DNA of 64,000 nt from contig CANUEZ040000164.1 of NCBI GenBank assembly GCA_948099385.1, positions 4,726,501-4,790,500 on the forward strand, written 5' to 3'. A program made the position numbers and the translations under genes. The DNA is from Fasciola hepatica. Its lineage: Eukaryota > Platyhelminthes > Trematoda > Plagiorchiida > Fasciolidae. Below, piece after piece: positions 40,530 through 52,110 of the stretch. Numbering within the stretch: position 1 is the stretch's first letter; each line of letters opens with the position of its first letter. Under the pieces are notes generated by a model, which was not told where the DNA came from, did no database searches, and worked only from the letters and a program-made list of their open reading frames with translations.

Positions 40530-42010
40530 CAAACGGTATTCAATACATTTCTACACAGTGTTTACCTAGATTTGCCCGTCTCAGAAGCACCACTATCACT
40601 AATGTGTATACAGCGCCCTTCTGTGCATAATCGAACATGTCTTCCATGTCCGACACTTCATAACCATTGCTAGCTCCCCTCCTAGACGAAAATTTGCATA
40701 TGGTCTGTGTTGATTTTACGCACACTGCCACCTAACCGCTTTTATCGTCCAGATTATTTGCTATCACTTCCGCTACCGATACGAGAGAACTCTGTGATAG
40801 ACAAAATCCTTACTCATAACTCTCACATTTTCTTCCGAATTGAATACTCTCCCTCCACAGGTAACCATAGCTTGGTTATTTTGAGACCAGAGATAGATGT
40901 ACACACTACCCATAAATTATGCTCTTCTTCAAATCAGGCAAGAATTCGCCTTCGTGACTTTCTACTCACAATCTATTCCTTCTCAATGCAACCACTGATG
41001 TTACCTTTTCTTGGCTTATCTATACACCTCCAATGTTCCAGGCTGTAGAACTGTTCACGGAAAGCCTATGTGTCATAGACTACTTATATTGCCTCATTGA
41101 AACACTGTTGACTTCTGGTGAAAAGATTGCCTCACCAACATTCAAAGCACTGAGAAGACAAAAGGTAAATGCAAACACGATTCGTCGAAATTCCAAAGTC
41201 AAGAAAGATTCGGTGTTGATCAAGACAGATATTTTTGGTGGAGAGAAGCGGTCTTGCCCCACTGCTCACACATCTGCCACCCGTGAAGTAATTGAAAAGG
41301 TTGTATTCTACCGTATTCAATCGCACTTCATTGTGACACATCACGGTCATCAGTTTGGTTGTAAGCCCAAATGATCCACTCTTGATGCTGTAGCCTACTT
41401 GGTACATTCCGTCATAAAATTTCAAACAACCCTGAGCGATGAGTCCGCAGCATGATTTTTGATTATTCTTCAACTTTTGATTGTTTACCTCTATCTTGTC
41501 TTCTCCGGAAGCTTGCATTTTCCGACTGTGCGGCACAAGTTATTCCTGACTATTGAACTGTTTTTATTCTGCAGTTCAGAACACTAAAATCGGACAAAAC
41601 ATCTCAACTCCACTTGATGAAAATTCCGATGTTTTCCAGGGTGCGGTACTATTCCCTTTCCTATTTTCGACCTATAATATTGATCTTTGGGTTTCCTCTC
41701 CACCCAACACACATACGTATTCTGATGACGTTGTTCTTTGTTAAGCTACTCCCAAATACTCGGATTCAGATAACTTCGATGAAAAACCTATCTGGAATAA
41801 ATTAGTTTCCCTGATTGGTGATTATTAGTCACGTTACATCCTTCTCCCTTGATTTTCCTTTTGACTAAATTAACCAGACAACATATTGCATCTTACAAAG
41901 TTCTAGCATATCCGATATTATAAGATCTATCGAATCCATTGCACTCTCACTTATCTCGTTGTCGTTCTCCCTGATCTATCAGATCTGGACTCGGGCAATT
42001 TTCTTCCGCG
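40530..42010 (+). mobile_element. Non-LTR retrotransposon fragment (EN and RT), plus strand
   Basis: It is the inverted match of 8110-9310. Plus-strand frames show STTITNVYTAPFC, then PLLAPLLDENLHMVCVDFTH, where active enzymes have GDFN, then RENSVIDKILTHNSHIF and STGNHSLVIL. This is the order expected of an apurinic-type endonuclease. At 41600-41745 come LDENSDVFQGAVLFPFLFST, then YSDDVVL (41718-41738), which is the RT motif with a Y-x-DD catalytic core. Stops interrupt both parts. The EN-RT order fits CR1/Jockey-type LINEs; the exact clade is not decided. Confidence 0.65.
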
Positions 42011-43410
42011 AATTTCTACGTTACTCACACGAAACTGTTTTAATACTTGAAAATTTTTAATTTCGGAAATCTTGTTCTCTTCCGTGGCACGTCAGTAGTG
42101 GTCTGTTGAAAACTTCTTCGATAGTTGCATGCAAAATCTGTTCACGTAACTCGTAAATTACAGCTTGTTGTACTCAGCAATACTAACTCGTGACCCGATC
42201 AAACAATTGTCAACTGTCTAAGTCTAGTTTTTCGTTCTGCAAACTTCGGTGTAAATGACGTGCGAAAAGCTGATTTCATTCTGTACTCTGTCACCTACTG
42301 TGTTCATTGATGTTCTATGGCACGACAATCACTTGATTCAACAGGTTGACATAACGATATCAATGTCAGACAACAACGTAAGAGAGACGGAGTGTAGCTC
42401 ATGATGACCTACACATTTTGCAGTACTTATTATAGAATATGTTTTGGATGCAAAATTTAGTAAATATTTCATTTGAAAATACTGAGCCGATAAAAGAGTG
42501 AATGGCTGATGGAAAATCCTAAATGAGCTATGAAATCTACCAAGAGCATTCAGTATCATACCTCCACTGGTCAGGGTTTTCATACCTCTCTACCATGTCA
42601 TGGACTGATCACCTCTGCATACCTTCCAATCACTACCTGTCTCAGACAACACCTTCCGCCGGGGAAGTATATCGGTGTGCATGCGTTACACATCGCAATC
42701 ACCTTAACCTGTTTGGATTCACTACTTGATCCAAAGACGCACCTCTGGATCCCAACATTCCATATTTCACCTCAGCACCACATTGAGACAGTGTCTATCT
42801 CATAACTTTATAAAACATGTTTCTGAGCTGTATAGAAGGTAAGATCTACTAGCCGCAGTGTGCACTCGACACTCGACAGACAATCGGATGTAACGACGTC
42901 GGACCAGGTAACTGTATACAGGATAACACTTTATCAAATGATACTGTTCTCTAAAGAGTAAACAGCTATCTCAGGAATCGTCACACGTGCGAAATTGAAG
43001 GGGAAAGGCGGAAGAGAACAACCTTGTCAAACATGTTTTTTCGTGGTGAATCATAAGGACAAACTCCACTGCGGCTTCTTGTATGCAAACATTGGAAAAA
43101 TGAAATGAATTTATCTGGCACACCCTTCAATGCGAGGCAACCATAAAGCACTTTGCAGCCCGACTGTTTTGAGTGCCACTTTCCGATGACGAAAACAAAT
43201 ATTGTGGGACCGCAGAGGGTTTCCTTCTGCTCTAGGATTTGGCGGAGAGTATAGACGTGATAGATTCATCCCTGATCAGGTATGGAACGGGCTTGATTAT
43301 CACGCGTGCGGGTTTTGCAAGCCCCGGATAATCGATTGAAAATACTGCAGGGGATTTGATTTCCTAGGTATTCCACCGTTGATTTGTGCATTTGTGGGTC
43401 TTTTCTGTTA
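42010..43410 (-). mobile_element. Composite repeat copy (RTE remnant and tail), minus strand
   Basis: On the minus strand, 43400-43266 encodes an RT-finger piece (SIFNRLSGACKTRTRDNQA), 42990-42560 is the RTE C-terminal region, and 42560-42010 is the tail. It matches copy A in having the segment 43130-42930, which copy B lacks. A 664-base block of the tail present in the other copies is missing here, with the junction at about 42563. No endonuclease part is visible. It is adjacent to the LINE fragment at 40530-42010. Confidence 0.7.
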
Positions 43411-43719
43411 TTTATCCAATAACTGGTGCACCTTTTCTTGGTAAAACCTGAACAGGATCCGGCGCAGAAGGATTCAAATTTGAAGGCCTTGGCAACTTCA
43501 CTTTGGTCTCCATAATGGAATTGTCGGGAATGTTCAGTTTTATTTGGTCCTTTGGTCACTATCACGACCATACTGATGCGAATTGGTTTCCCATTTTTCC
43601 AATTGTTCCACAAACATCGTGAAGAGGACAATTAAAAGCACATAACGTGAAACTTCCAAATTATGAAAGAATTCCACCTGACGTTTCCACACAAACATTA
43701 ACCAGGAAAATATATTGGT
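43411..43719. other. No firm feature
   Basis: The minus-strand frame 43266-43631 continues upstream of the RT finger with KAFKFESFCAGSCSGFTKKR. I cannot assign this part. Confidence 0.4.
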
Positions 43720-44110
43720 CAAAGAAGTGGCTTCTAACAAAATATTTAGGAAGTACACAAATCCAAACATAATCTAGAATAATTTATCTGATCTTCCCGA
43801 TTTATTTAGGTATACTTCTGCTTTTCGTGACATTTTACCTTTATCAGCTCAGAGTCTTTTACTCTGGTACTAAGGGTAACGTATTTAACTACCCATAGTG
43901 CAGCAAATTGAGGGCGTAAAAAGGAGGAAGATTGGAATAAATGAGTATCTTTACCCGATGGACTGATAAACCATAATTAAATAGTGAAGCTCGAACTAAA
44001 CACTAAGTGATTTCTCAAATGCAGCGCAATCGATACTACGCGGAATTCCTCCGCTCAGCAGTAAAAGAAATATCAAGAACTCGTTGTCCCGTTTTATGGA
44101 GACAGTCACG
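43720..44110 (+). repeat. Fragments shared with the Ty3/Gypsy 5' flank
   Basis: Two blocks, 43722-43762 and 44040-44100, resemble consecutive sequence at 35458-35556 (CAAAGAA-TGGCT-CTA-CAAAATATT, then CGCTCAGCA-TAA... and GTTGTCC-GT-TT-TGGAG). Here they are separated by about 290 bases. It is a second, rearranged trace of the same element. Confidence 0.5.
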
Positions 44111-46318
44111 TTTATAACTGGTCTGTCCAGAGTATTGCCGTCGGATGGCAGGATTACCGTAGCTTAATACGGGAGCTCTCGTTCTCATGATCATCATCCT
44201 TCTTTCATCCATCAGATGAACATTCCAACACATAATCCAGAGTGAGATAAAATAGACATCGGTTCACTTCCAAGCCCATTTTCTTGGTTGAATTTACTGC
44301 AAACACATTGAAGTGATGAAATTTTGAAACTGTGATGCATTTGTTTTCAATAGGTTTCTTGTTTTACTGTTATCCAGTGTTCCTAAAGTAGAATTTATGT
44401 ACTATAACGTTGATGTAGTTTAGGTCTATCATAGTCGATCAAATGAAAACACGCACTAATTAGGCTGGCCAGAAAGATGTGTGAAATGAATTTCCTAACT
44501 CATTTGGCACATCCATGGAACCTTAGTTTAATATTTACCTTGTACGGACGGTTTCGAAGGAAGTGAATGGCGAAAAATGACGTTTCCAAAGACAGTTGAA
44601 GGGAAATTGAATGTTTGAAAAGAATTTCTTATTTATTTTTATGATCAAATGAAGAGTTCGTGAAAATTTTATAATTTCGAAGTTCGGTATCAATGTTCGC
44701 AATATAGGCATCTACCACATTCATCATCTTTGTGCTCAATTATTCGAGCAAAACTATGAATCGTTCGTGGATAATCTTACTTGAACTCATCGTCAATGAC
44801 GATCATATGTGGTATGATAAAGCTTATTTCTCTTTTTGCGAGGCAATATTTCTCTTTTGTCTTTTATTGTATCAATGAAGGTCAGTTCCGTTGATGGAAA
44901 AGCCTTTGGGTAGCTGAGGAAGATAAAATTAGATGAACTATTCTCACTTATAACTATGAACTCCTAAAATGAGTTACCTTGAAAACGAATCGTTTACGTA
45001 GACTTCTAAGGGGAAATCCGTCCACGAAATGATGTTTTACTGGTTCATTTCCTTTTCCGTATCTATCAGACTTTGTGGCCATCTTTTGACGTGTAAACTT
45101 GTCCCACTGAAACTGATGACATTTCCGTAAACGTAGTTTTTCCAGGATTTAAGGTGTATCAATCTGTTTGATGTCACTGAAATTATGTGGTAAGATACTA
45201 CCACACGTACCATCAATGTTGGTGCACTCAAACATATTGTGAGTGCATATATTGAGCTTTGTAACCTAATTAGAAAAAAGATCAGCGAGTCGAGTAATCG
45301 CAATAATTTGTTTAACGTTTCCTCTCGTTTATATTGGTTCATTGCTGCGCTATGGACAGCTGAACATGTGCGATTTCTGTTAACAAAGTAGATGGCTCGA
45401 TGCAAAGTAGGACAATAATAGCAAACTGACGGGAAAAACTTCTCAAAATACACATATATATGTATAATAAAAGACCCAACCTTTTGAAGCGGATTTGGAT
45501 TTGATGAGCCTTGTACTATTCAGCATGTGATTACCCGCGGGCATTCTCACTTCGTGTTTGTGGATGAGGATACGGCAATTCCGAATGCATTTACTATCGA
45601 GTGATGTGAGAGCTGCATGAAAGGCCCAACACAGGAGAACAAGTGCTGATATTCGTGAAGGATGCGAGTCACATGGTAGCCGTTGGTTTATTGTGCAGGC
45701 TCACTTTTTGATGGGCTGCGGAAGAATCAGGATATTGTTATTTGTAGTAATGGAATGACCTGTGAATTATTGCACAGAATCCCAAGATATCATACCGACC
45801 AGATTTATGGATTTGGCTTGCGAGAAAACATGGTTTCTTCTGTCGGAGCACTGGGATTGAAGATACCTTGATTGGTGGGATTTTAACTTGAATTTACGCA
45901 GTCTCCGTTCTTCAGAGAGAAACTTTCTGGTTGAATCCCCATTGACCAAAGAAATCAAAAGAGGAAAATATTGTAGAGCATCGTGGGAAAATTTATTTCA
46001 CGACCTCCGCGGTGGACTCTACACCAAAGCCACTGTGAAAAACATTGAGAAATAAAGCAGACCTACGGACAACCGGTGTGCATTACCAGTATCATTGTCC
46101 AAATAACTCTAAACTAAATAAAACGTGTTCCGTTTTATCTTAGAGGATTATACTGTGTTATGGTTGTTGTTAGGGGTTTTGACAATATGGGGCTTTATCT
46201 GAATTTTTGCGCATATTGGTTCACGGCATACAAACAGACGACCAGAGTTATTATTCTACAACCTTACCACTGCTTGCGAATCATCTAACATACAATAATA
46301 TATAATTCTGGTCTAATG
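44111..46318. other. No recognisable gene
   Basis: The longest frame is on the minus strand at 45037-45453 (138 codons). It has mixed hydrophobic and basic composition, no recognised domain and no neighbouring exon that I can join to it. The remainder is AT-rich. Confidence 0.5.
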
Positions 46319-46636
46319 TTATTGTTTTCGAGGATAGATGGTGCTTATCAAACGACCGTATACATCTGTTTTGACCAAACATGCAATTAATCTTGAGAAC
46401 CCGAAATAATCGCGCAGGCACTTTCGGAAGACGTATTCCAAAATGAAATAGAATGCTATAAATGCCAAATAATTGAATGTTGTAATTGCTAGATAGGTTA
46501 GAAACACGTACACCAGTAAATCAGTACGTTCAATGCATTCAGTTTGAAGATATTCTGTACCATGTAGACGAGTGCACTTCTTCTTGTCAAAACTCTGCTC
46601 AATGATTTCACGGACTCCGTGGGTGTACCGCATCAT
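46319..46636 (-). CDS. Candidate membrane-spanning ORF, unknown
   Basis: This 105-codon minus-strand frame has a strongly hydrophobic middle (LLVYVFLTYLAITTFNYLAF, then IAFYFILEYVF) flanked by charged, cysteine-containing ends. Two closely spaced membrane helices, or a helical hairpin, would fit. It starts about 260 bases from the start of the CUB gene on the opposite strand, so a divergent arrangement is possible. I do not recognise a family. A chance AT-rich frame is the main alternative. Confidence 0.2.
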   Translation of the reverse strand: MMRYTHGVREIIEQSFDKKKCTRLHGTEYLQTECIERTDLLVYVFLTYLAITTFNYLAFIAFYFILEYVFRKCLRDYFGFSRLIACLVKTDVYGRLISTIYPRKQ

Positions 46637-46836
46637 AGTGTCAGAAACTCTTGATCGTTTGCTTTGATTGCCAGTTTTTCACTATTTCTGATGACACGTG
46701 ATACATGGTTGCAAAGTTCTAGATCGTCAGAAAAATCATTCAGCCATCTATCGTATTATTAGATCTCACGCAATAAGCCATGCAAAAGAGGAGGGGGTTT
46801 GATGACGACAAGCTCAGAGGAGGACTCCAATGCCAG

Positions 46837-46848
46837 GGGTATATAAAC
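46837..46848 (+). promoter_or_regulatory. TATA box of the CUB gene
   Basis: GGGGTATATAAAC is a near-consensus TATA element with the usual GC-rich upstream edge. It lies 46-57 bases ahead of the ATG at 46894. Transcription starting about 30 bases downstream would leave a 5' untranslated leader of about 20-30 bases. Confidence 0.65.
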
Positions 46849-46893
46849 TTACCGAAGAAACATCTAGAATCATTCAGACAGTCACCCATAGAA

Positions 46894-49791
46894 ATGGCGT
46901 TGAAAACTGGGCCGTATTTGGTTTACGCATTTTCGCTACTTTTCAGTTTTGTCAGCGGTAAGTTGAACTTTGACAATGCAATCAAAATAACAAGTAATAC
47001 TCGTGATGTAATGATAGGAAGTTAGGTTTTTTCGCGTATTATATATCCTGCGATGACCAAAAAGCATGGATACGTTGATTAGATCAATATTTGTGAACGA
47101 GAACTTCGGTGTTTGTCAGCTGATATAGTAGAGAGGAAATCACAGAGAAAAAAGCAAATACACTACTCACAAGCACAATTTTCAGGGATGAATCAATAAA
47201 ATACTAGGCTAATATTAAATCAAAGAGAAAAAGTACATTACCTAGGCCAGTACTATCTGAGCAAAATATTTCATTTCATTTAAATTATGTTTACAGAGAG
47301 CAATTGGATATTATTTATGATAGATTCTTGTTCCCGAACGGTTGCCAAAATTATTGAAGAAAGAATGTACAATCTACACGTTAGAATAAGCACATTCATA
47401 CAAAAATATGTCCATGTACGAACATATTCTAGATTAGGCAAGAATGACATCCATCACGAAGATGAAGGCTATTCATTTCGAACACCTCTACAGAAAGTGC
47501 CCCAAAGCATTGAAACTGTGTAATAATGAATAAAAAACGAAATATTGGTTTGGTTGACTCTCATGTGGACTCCACATTTCACGCACAAATCTCAGGTGAT
47601 TCGACAATAAGTGCACTCGACAGCACGAGACTGGAGTTTTGCTCCTCACAGAGCTCATCAACGGTGCATTTCCGCATTCACACCCGGGGTTTCATTCCGG
47701 GCTATTTCACATTGGAGGCGCGGTATTTCCACTGCGCCCGTCGAATCAATAAGCTAGTCAGGTGTTTCCAATTGGTCGAGTGACAAGAAGTTTTTGCGTC
47801 GAAGGCGGAGTTCAAAGCACAGTGAAACAAACGAGCAGTATCACATCAAACACACCAGTCGATCGTGATTTTGTGATGTATGAAATCTCCTTGCTGAAAC
47901 GCGAAAATCTTATGCCAGTTCACTACAAAATCAAAGATTACCCAAGGCATGTGTTACCCATTGGATTGTCGTAGAAATTCACATAGAAATAATGTCACCC
48001 ATGAGACGAAATCGAAAACACTAAGCCAAACGATTCTGGAAAGTATTTTGCAATGCTGTGTTTTAAACTTAACTGATAGAACACGCAGAATACCACAAGA
48101 GGACCAGGTCCGACTGACCATCCCATGAACTACATAGTTCAATTTGATGCCACCTTCGAATATGAGTCTGTGTGACGTCGGTGTATCACGGTTCCATATT
48201 CAACCCATGAGACTGTATTCACGGTTTGACGTATACTGAGATTATGCAGTGGGACGTTCTCGAAAACTGTGGGTCGCTACTGTATTGTGTGCGTATTTGT
48301 TACCATCAGTATCACTTGCCACTTACTGACGTTGTAAACATTTGATCGTTATTAGAAGAGGCATGGTAATGGAATAGTTTCGAGGCACATATAAATGATT
48401 TTTACAACTAAGGTGAAGCTGAAGGGAATAAACGTTTTCCTTGTGTTCCCTCGATTTTTCCCTCACGGTTTTAGCTCAATCGCCAATTGCAATCTGTGGG
48501 AACCAAAGCCTGCTTTTGCGTGATGGGCAAAATACATTTACCATTCCGGAACGCGATGGACCTAGAGAATGTGTTTACAATTTGACAAGCGAAAACGACA
48601 CGATTATCAACTTTATCATTGTGACCATGTCTGTGAGTTATTCCTCTTCACACCAAAATCTATCACCATAGACTCACGGTACTACAGTATATACTTCACC
48701 ATGAATGGAATGCTCATTCATTGATGTTCATTTTTGCAGATAGGAACACAGGAGGGAAAATGTGATCAAGATTACATCACGGTTGGAGATTCGGAAAATG
48801 ACCTGCCACATCCACGGTATACTGCATGCGGTGGGAATGGGCCACAGTGGCAATTCTATTCCACGGGAAATCGGATGACAGTCAAATTAGTGGTAAAAAG
48901 TCAACTGAATAAAGTCTCAGTCTTGGCGGTTGCATTGCCTCGTGAGTACCTTGTTTTGTATAGAATGATTTCAAAAATGAAAGCCTCTTTTGTCATTTCG
49001 AGCACGGGATTGCAAACATTTCATCTTCGTTTTCATATTTCGGTCATTGCAAACGTGTTTTGAACAATAAATGAAAACTGAATTATTTGCTTTGCAGTTC
49101 ACATTAGACGGAACGTTCTTCCTGAATGTGGGAACCGTGTGATTCGCATTGGAGCGGAACGTACAGAATTTACATTCCCACCAACTGGAATCAGTCTGAA
49201 AAATGAAACTAGATGTTCATACTTTTTGCTTGGGAATAACCGAGGAGATGGAAATATGACATTCCGTTTTCAATCTCTCAATGTGAGCAGATGATTATAG
49301 TAGAACGTATCCTGTTATCATTCATTGGGAATGAATGCCCCTTTCCAATTCTTCCATGTCTAACGCATTTTTTGTCTTTTCATTATCTCAAAAACAGATT
49401 CCAAACAAGGACCAATGTAGATCAGATTTTGTGAACGTTTTAAATGAAGATGACTTCGTAATAGCACGGCACTGTGGCACTACGACACCATCAAACAATA
49501 TAACAGCTGCAGGCAATGTGCTAAGAATGAATGTGCAAGTGAGGACTAATCCGGCAAACAGCTCCTTCAAAGGATACATCTACCACGGTAAATACGAAGA
49601 GCTCAAGTTAAATAATCGTTCCTGTCTAATCCAGTTAAACGCTTTCTCATATATTGCAATTTGAATAGGGTGAGGCTCAATAATTCGATGTGAAATATGT
49701 TGTTGCTTTTCAGAGAGTTCGAAACCGATTCACGAAACGTCTACAAGTGCACCAATACAAACAACAGTGGGAACTAAATCAGCTGGATCAG
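46894..49791 (+). CDS. Secreted protein with two CUB domains (exons 1-6, 3' end not found)
   Basis: Six exons fit GT/AG rules: 46894-46957, 48475-48632, 48740-48941, 49098-49282, 49398-49587 and 49714-49791. They join to 877 coding bases, 292 codons. Residues 1-21 (MALKTGPYLVYAFSLLFSFVS) are a signal peptide. CUB 1 spans residues 29-141 with cysteines 29, 54, 82 and 104. CUB 2 spans residues 152-266 with cysteines 152, 181, 210 and 229. Four cysteines in two pairs is the canonical CUB pattern. Each CUB is encoded by two exons with intron phases 1-0-1, so each is a frame-neutral module. Residues 267-292 are a Ser/Thr-rich linker. CUB domains bind proteins or sugars outside the cell; the partner is unknown. 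No later exon was recognised. Reading through the last donor would add 25 codons before a stop. Confidence 0.75.
47526..47974 (+). other. Open frames in intron 1 with a CUB-end-like stretch
   Basis: Frame 47526-47783 has STRLEFCSSQSSSTVHFRIH, then TRGFIPGYFTLEARYF, resembling the last strands of a CUB domain (cysteine, then SS--S-V-FR--TRGF---Y). The next frame, 47762-47974, overlaps it by about 20 bases in another phase. No acceptor and donor pair joins these to exon 1 or exon 2 in a consistent phase. It may be a decayed CUB exon. Confidence 0.2.
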
Positions 49792-50178
49792 GTGAGTATA
49801 CACTCGTAATTTTTCCAATTCCTCTAACTCTCACTGACTCAGTGACTCCGAGAGAAATACACGGCTAATCCTACTTCAAAATTCATAGTATGATTAGCCG
49901 ATATCTATTGAAATATTTTACGTCTAGTGGGGCAAATCAGATCACGGAATCTTCAGCGCAAATTACCAAATCAGGAAAATTGTAGATCAGATTATTTGCC
50001 ATCGGTGTATGACGTCATGCCATAGAATTGCTTGCTGTGGCAACGCTGTGATATCAATGCGCAATTCGCATCGGCGAAAGTAGTTACCTATTCGGGAACG
50101 GCTTCAATATCTGTTTGCAACAAACACAACGAACCGTCAGTTCTAAATGTTGTCCAAGACATTCACGATGTTCAACGT

Positions 50179-50218
<40 letters not shown>

Positions 50219-50309
50219 CGGATACCTGATTGAGGTAGCGGTTGAGATAAATACAACTTTTTGCTTGAAAATGTATACTGCCTGCTGCATTGATCATAAA
50301 ACAATGCCA
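47945..50309 (+). repeat. CUB-locus tandem unit, copy 1 (contains CUB exons 2-5 and linker exon 6)
   Basis: The stretch 47945-48345 matches 50912-51327 almost base for base, and 49670-50309 matches 51340-52014. Between the two, this copy carries about 1.33 kb with CUB exons 2-5 that copy 2 lacks. The left edge is near the GGCAT-TGTTACCCAT block. Confidence 0.85.
50180..50217. repeat. (TA)n microsatellite in tandem unit 1
   Basis: About 19 AT dinucleotides between TTCAACGTTG and TTTCGGATACC. The homologous tract in unit 2 is longer. Confidence 0.95.
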
Positions 50310-51384
50310 CTTGAATAAAGTCATCATTGTCATCATCATGAACACTATTATTTGAAATAAAATCAGTGTTTTGAACAAGTTGAACGTATAAGCCTAACAA
50401 GTCAATGTTCACAGTGCACAGGTCTTTCGAGAATATAATGCACGCAAATGTTTCCCATAGATGTGCATTTCGTTAACGCTGTCCTCCTGGGGTGAAACGG
50501 CCAGCGTGCGATCTTACTTCTCCAAAATTATTTCGATCCGGATAACAATTCAAATTTATTTTGATAGGTCGCTCTTTCACGAATGTGGAAAAATATTGAA
50601 ACAAGTGATCGTATTGAAGATCTCTTTAAATTCCATTAGGATTATACCGTGCCCGGTCCTCATTAGACGTTTCTCAGTCGCAATGAAACCAAAATTTGGA
50701 TGAGCTTCATGCCTGCTCCCAACTGCACTGTTATACCACAGGTTAGATCTCGTTTGGGAAAATGAACCATATGCGCTTCGCAATTCTGTACGTTTCTCTA
50801 TCAGCTTTGTGTATCATAAATAGAACGCAGTTCCATTTGAGAGGTACGTCCATGTCCCTATGCTAAGACAGAAACACTCTGGCCATCTTACTACCAAATA
50901 TAAGGATAACTCAGGCATATGTTACCCATAGGATTGTCGTAGAAATTCACATAGAAATAATGTCACCCATGAGACGAAATCGAAAACACTAAGCCAAACG
51001 ATTCTGGAAAGTATTTTGCAATGCTGTTTTTTAAACTTAACTGATAGAACACGCAGAATACCACAAGAGGACCAGGTCCGACTGACCATCTCATGAACTA
51101 CATAGTTCAATTTGATGCCACCTTCGAATATGAGTCTGTGTGACGTCGGTGTATCACGGTTCCATATTCAACCCATGAGACTGTATTCACGGTTTGACGT
51201 ATACTGAGATTATGCAGTGGGACGTTCTCGAAAACTGTGGGTCGCTACTGTATTGTGTGCGTATTTGTTACCATCAGTATCACTTGCCACTTACTGACGT
51301 TGTGAAAATTTGATCGTTATCTGGTGCCACTCATATTCGGTTGAGGTCCAATTGTTCGATGTGAAATATGATGATCCTTTACAG

Positions 51385-51462
51385 AGAGTTCGAAACCGAT
51401 TCACGAAACGTCTACAAGTGCACCAATACAAACAACAGTGGGAACTAAATCAGCTGGATCAG
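51385..51462 (+). CDS. Second copy of the CUB-gene linker exon
   Basis: It is identical in coding content to exon 6 (SSKPIHETSTSAPIQTTVGT, then KSAGS), with an intact CCTTTACAG acceptor and GTGAGT donor and the same phase (1 to 1). Because it adds exactly 26 codons without changing frame, it could be spliced after exon 6 to lengthen the Ser/Thr-rich linker, or used in its place. Nothing in the DNA shows whether it is transcribed. Confidence 0.5.
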
Positions 51463-51849
51463 GTGAGTATACACTCGTAATTTTTCCAATTCCTCTAACT
51501 CTCACTGACTCAGTGACTCCGAGAGAAATACACGGCTAATCCTACTTCAAAATTCATAGTATGAATAGCCGATATCTATTGAAATATTTTACGTCTAGTG
51601 GGGCAAATCAGATCACGGAATCTTCAGCGCAAATTACCAAATCAGGAAAATTGTAGATCAGATTATTTGCCATCGGTGTATGACGTCATGCCATAGAATT
51701 GCTTGCTGTGGCAACGCTGTGATATCAATGCGCAATTCGCATCGGCGAAAGTAGTTACCTATTCGGGAACGGCTTCAATATCTGTTTGCAACAAACACAA
51801 CGAACCGTCAGTTCTAAGTGTTGTCCAAGACATTTACGATGTTCAACGT

Positions 51850-51850
<1 letters not shown>

Positions 51851-51909
<59 letters not shown>
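51851..51909. repeat. (TA)n microsatellite in tandem unit 2
   Basis: About 29 AT dinucleotides between TTCAACGTTG and TTTCGGATACC, about ten more than in unit 1. Confidence 0.95.
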
Positions 51910-51911
<2 letters not shown>

Positions 51912-52110
51912 CGGATACCTGATTGAGGTAGCGGTTGAGATAAATACAACGTTTTGTCTGAAAATGTATACTGCCTGCTGCATTGATCATAAAACAATGC
52001 CACTTGAATAAAGTAATCATTGTCATCATCATGAACACTATTATTTGAAATAAAATCAGTGTTTTGAACAAGTTGAACGTATAAGCCTAACAAGTCAATG
52101 TTCACAGTGC

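Larger units (their letters stand above)
50310..52110 (+). repeat. CUB-locus tandem unit, copy 2 (without CUB exons)
   Basis: Starting at the TCATCATCATGAACACTA block, this unit runs through 50912-51327, the linker exon and the TA tract, then into the start of a third unit at about 52015, which breaks off near 52110. The period between the ATGAACACTA blocks is about 1.7 kb. Confidence 0.85.

Noticed and set aside
45037..45453. 138-codon minus-strand frame as a gene
   Set aside because: No domain, no signal or membrane pattern of note, and no exon neighbours. Its length is possible by chance in a 64 kb AT-rich window.
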